A stretch of 5,440 nt of DNA. Source: a bacterium. GTDB lineage: Bacteria; Desulfobacterota; DSWW01. Shown one piece after another: positions 5,281 through 5,440 of this stretch; within the stretch, counting starts at the first letter, position 1; every line of letters starts with the position of its first letter. The position numbers were made by a program, and so were the translations under genes. The notes beneath the pieces were generated by a model that saw only the letters and a list, made by a program, of their open reading frames with translations, had not been told where the DNA came from and did no database searches. The stretch covers positions 1-5,440 of the forward strand of contig JAUWSZ010000227.1 in assembly GCA_030609865.1 (NCBI GenBank), written 5' to 3'.

Positions 5281-5440
5281 ATGTTGAAAAATATATACTT
5301 TATTTTCGGTTCATTATCAGGAGCTCTTGCTGTTGCCATGGGTGCATATGGTGCGCATGCGGGCGCACAATTTCTTACAACAGAAACAATGATTACCTTT
5401 GGCAAGGCAGTACGCTATAACATGCATCATTCCCTGGTAC
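5281..5440 (+). CDS. DUF423 (YgdD-like) small membrane protein, N-terminal part (3' end outside window)
   Basis: The first 53 codons are present and the frame is still open at the right edge. The peptide starts MLKNIYFIFGSLSGALAVAM and continues GAYGAHAG...FGKAVRYNMHHSLV. The SGALAVAxGAxGAH block, followed by the AVRYxMxH block, is the signature of DUF423 integral membrane proteins such as E. coli YgdD, which are about 120-130 residues with several membrane helices and no settled function. A hydrophobic segment covers about residues 5-25. The start is supported by GGAG at 5272-5275. GC content is about 42% by hand count, well below the genes to the left, and codon choice is correspondingly AT-rich, with no link to hydrocarbon metabolism. 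This is either an unrelated neighbour reached through a rearrangement or sequence from another genome joined in assembly. Confidence 0.85.
   Translation, partial: MLKNIYFIFGSLSGALAVAMGAYGAHAGAQFLTTETMITFGKAVRYNMHHSLV

Noticed and set aside
4707..5420. Plus-strand open frame running through the ligase end into the DUF423 gene
   Set aside because: It is out of frame with both recognised proteins, and its translation lacks any domain; it crosses the composition boundary by chance.

Overview
The window (5440 bp, GC-rich up to about position 5200) reads as part of an anaerobic hydrocarbon-activation locus. Its centre is a fumarate-adding glycyl radical enzyme, an alkylsuccinate/benzylsuccinate synthase catalytic subunit, with its small iron-sulfur subunit just upstream and an AMP-forming acyl-CoA synthetase just downstream. 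A catalytic subunit next to an AMP-forming ligase, rather than a BbsEF-type CoA-transferase, fits the alkane (ass/mas) pathway better than the toluene (bss/bbs) pathway. The likely host is a strict anaerobe. The sigma-54 control, GC content and gene content suggest a sulfate-reducing or syntrophic Desulfobacterota member, but that is inference; no phylogenetic marker is present.

Layout: (1) 1-563, the 3' end of a sigma-54-dependent enhancer-binding regulator (end of AAA+ domain plus Fis-type HTH). (2) 564-913, a non-coding control region with three related, near-palindromic TTGGGACA-N3/4-TGACCCAA sites, an exact match to the IHF consensus and a -24/-12 promoter with canonical spacing. (3) 914-1087, a 57-residue four-cysteine small subunit. 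(4) 1116-3617, the 833-residue catalytic subunit, with active-site Cys471 and glycyl radical Gly808. (5) 3618-3816, a short spacer with a terminator hairpin and a possible sigma-70-type promoter. (6) 3817-5199, an AssK-like acyl-CoA synthetase that stops at the DRKKE of core motif A8, so it lacks its whole C-terminal domain. (7) 5200-5280, a short AT-richer segment with a perfect 9-bp inverted repeat around a GGGGACAGCCACC motif, probably a mobile-element relic or a rearrangement junction. (8) 5281-5440, the start of a DUF423 (YgdD-like) membrane protein of clearly lower GC.

Working model: the upstream regulator, or a paralogue, binds the three sites. IHF bends the DNA, and sigma-54 polymerase transcribes the small and large synthase subunits together. 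The synthase adds a hydrocarbon to fumarate, and the ligase would activate the resulting substituted succinate as its CoA thioester. No glycyl-radical activating enzyme (AssD/BssD) and no beta subunit is present in the window. The truncated ligase and the composition shift near 5200 suggest either a real rearrangement (deletion or insertion) or a chimeric assembly join; the sequence alone cannot decide.
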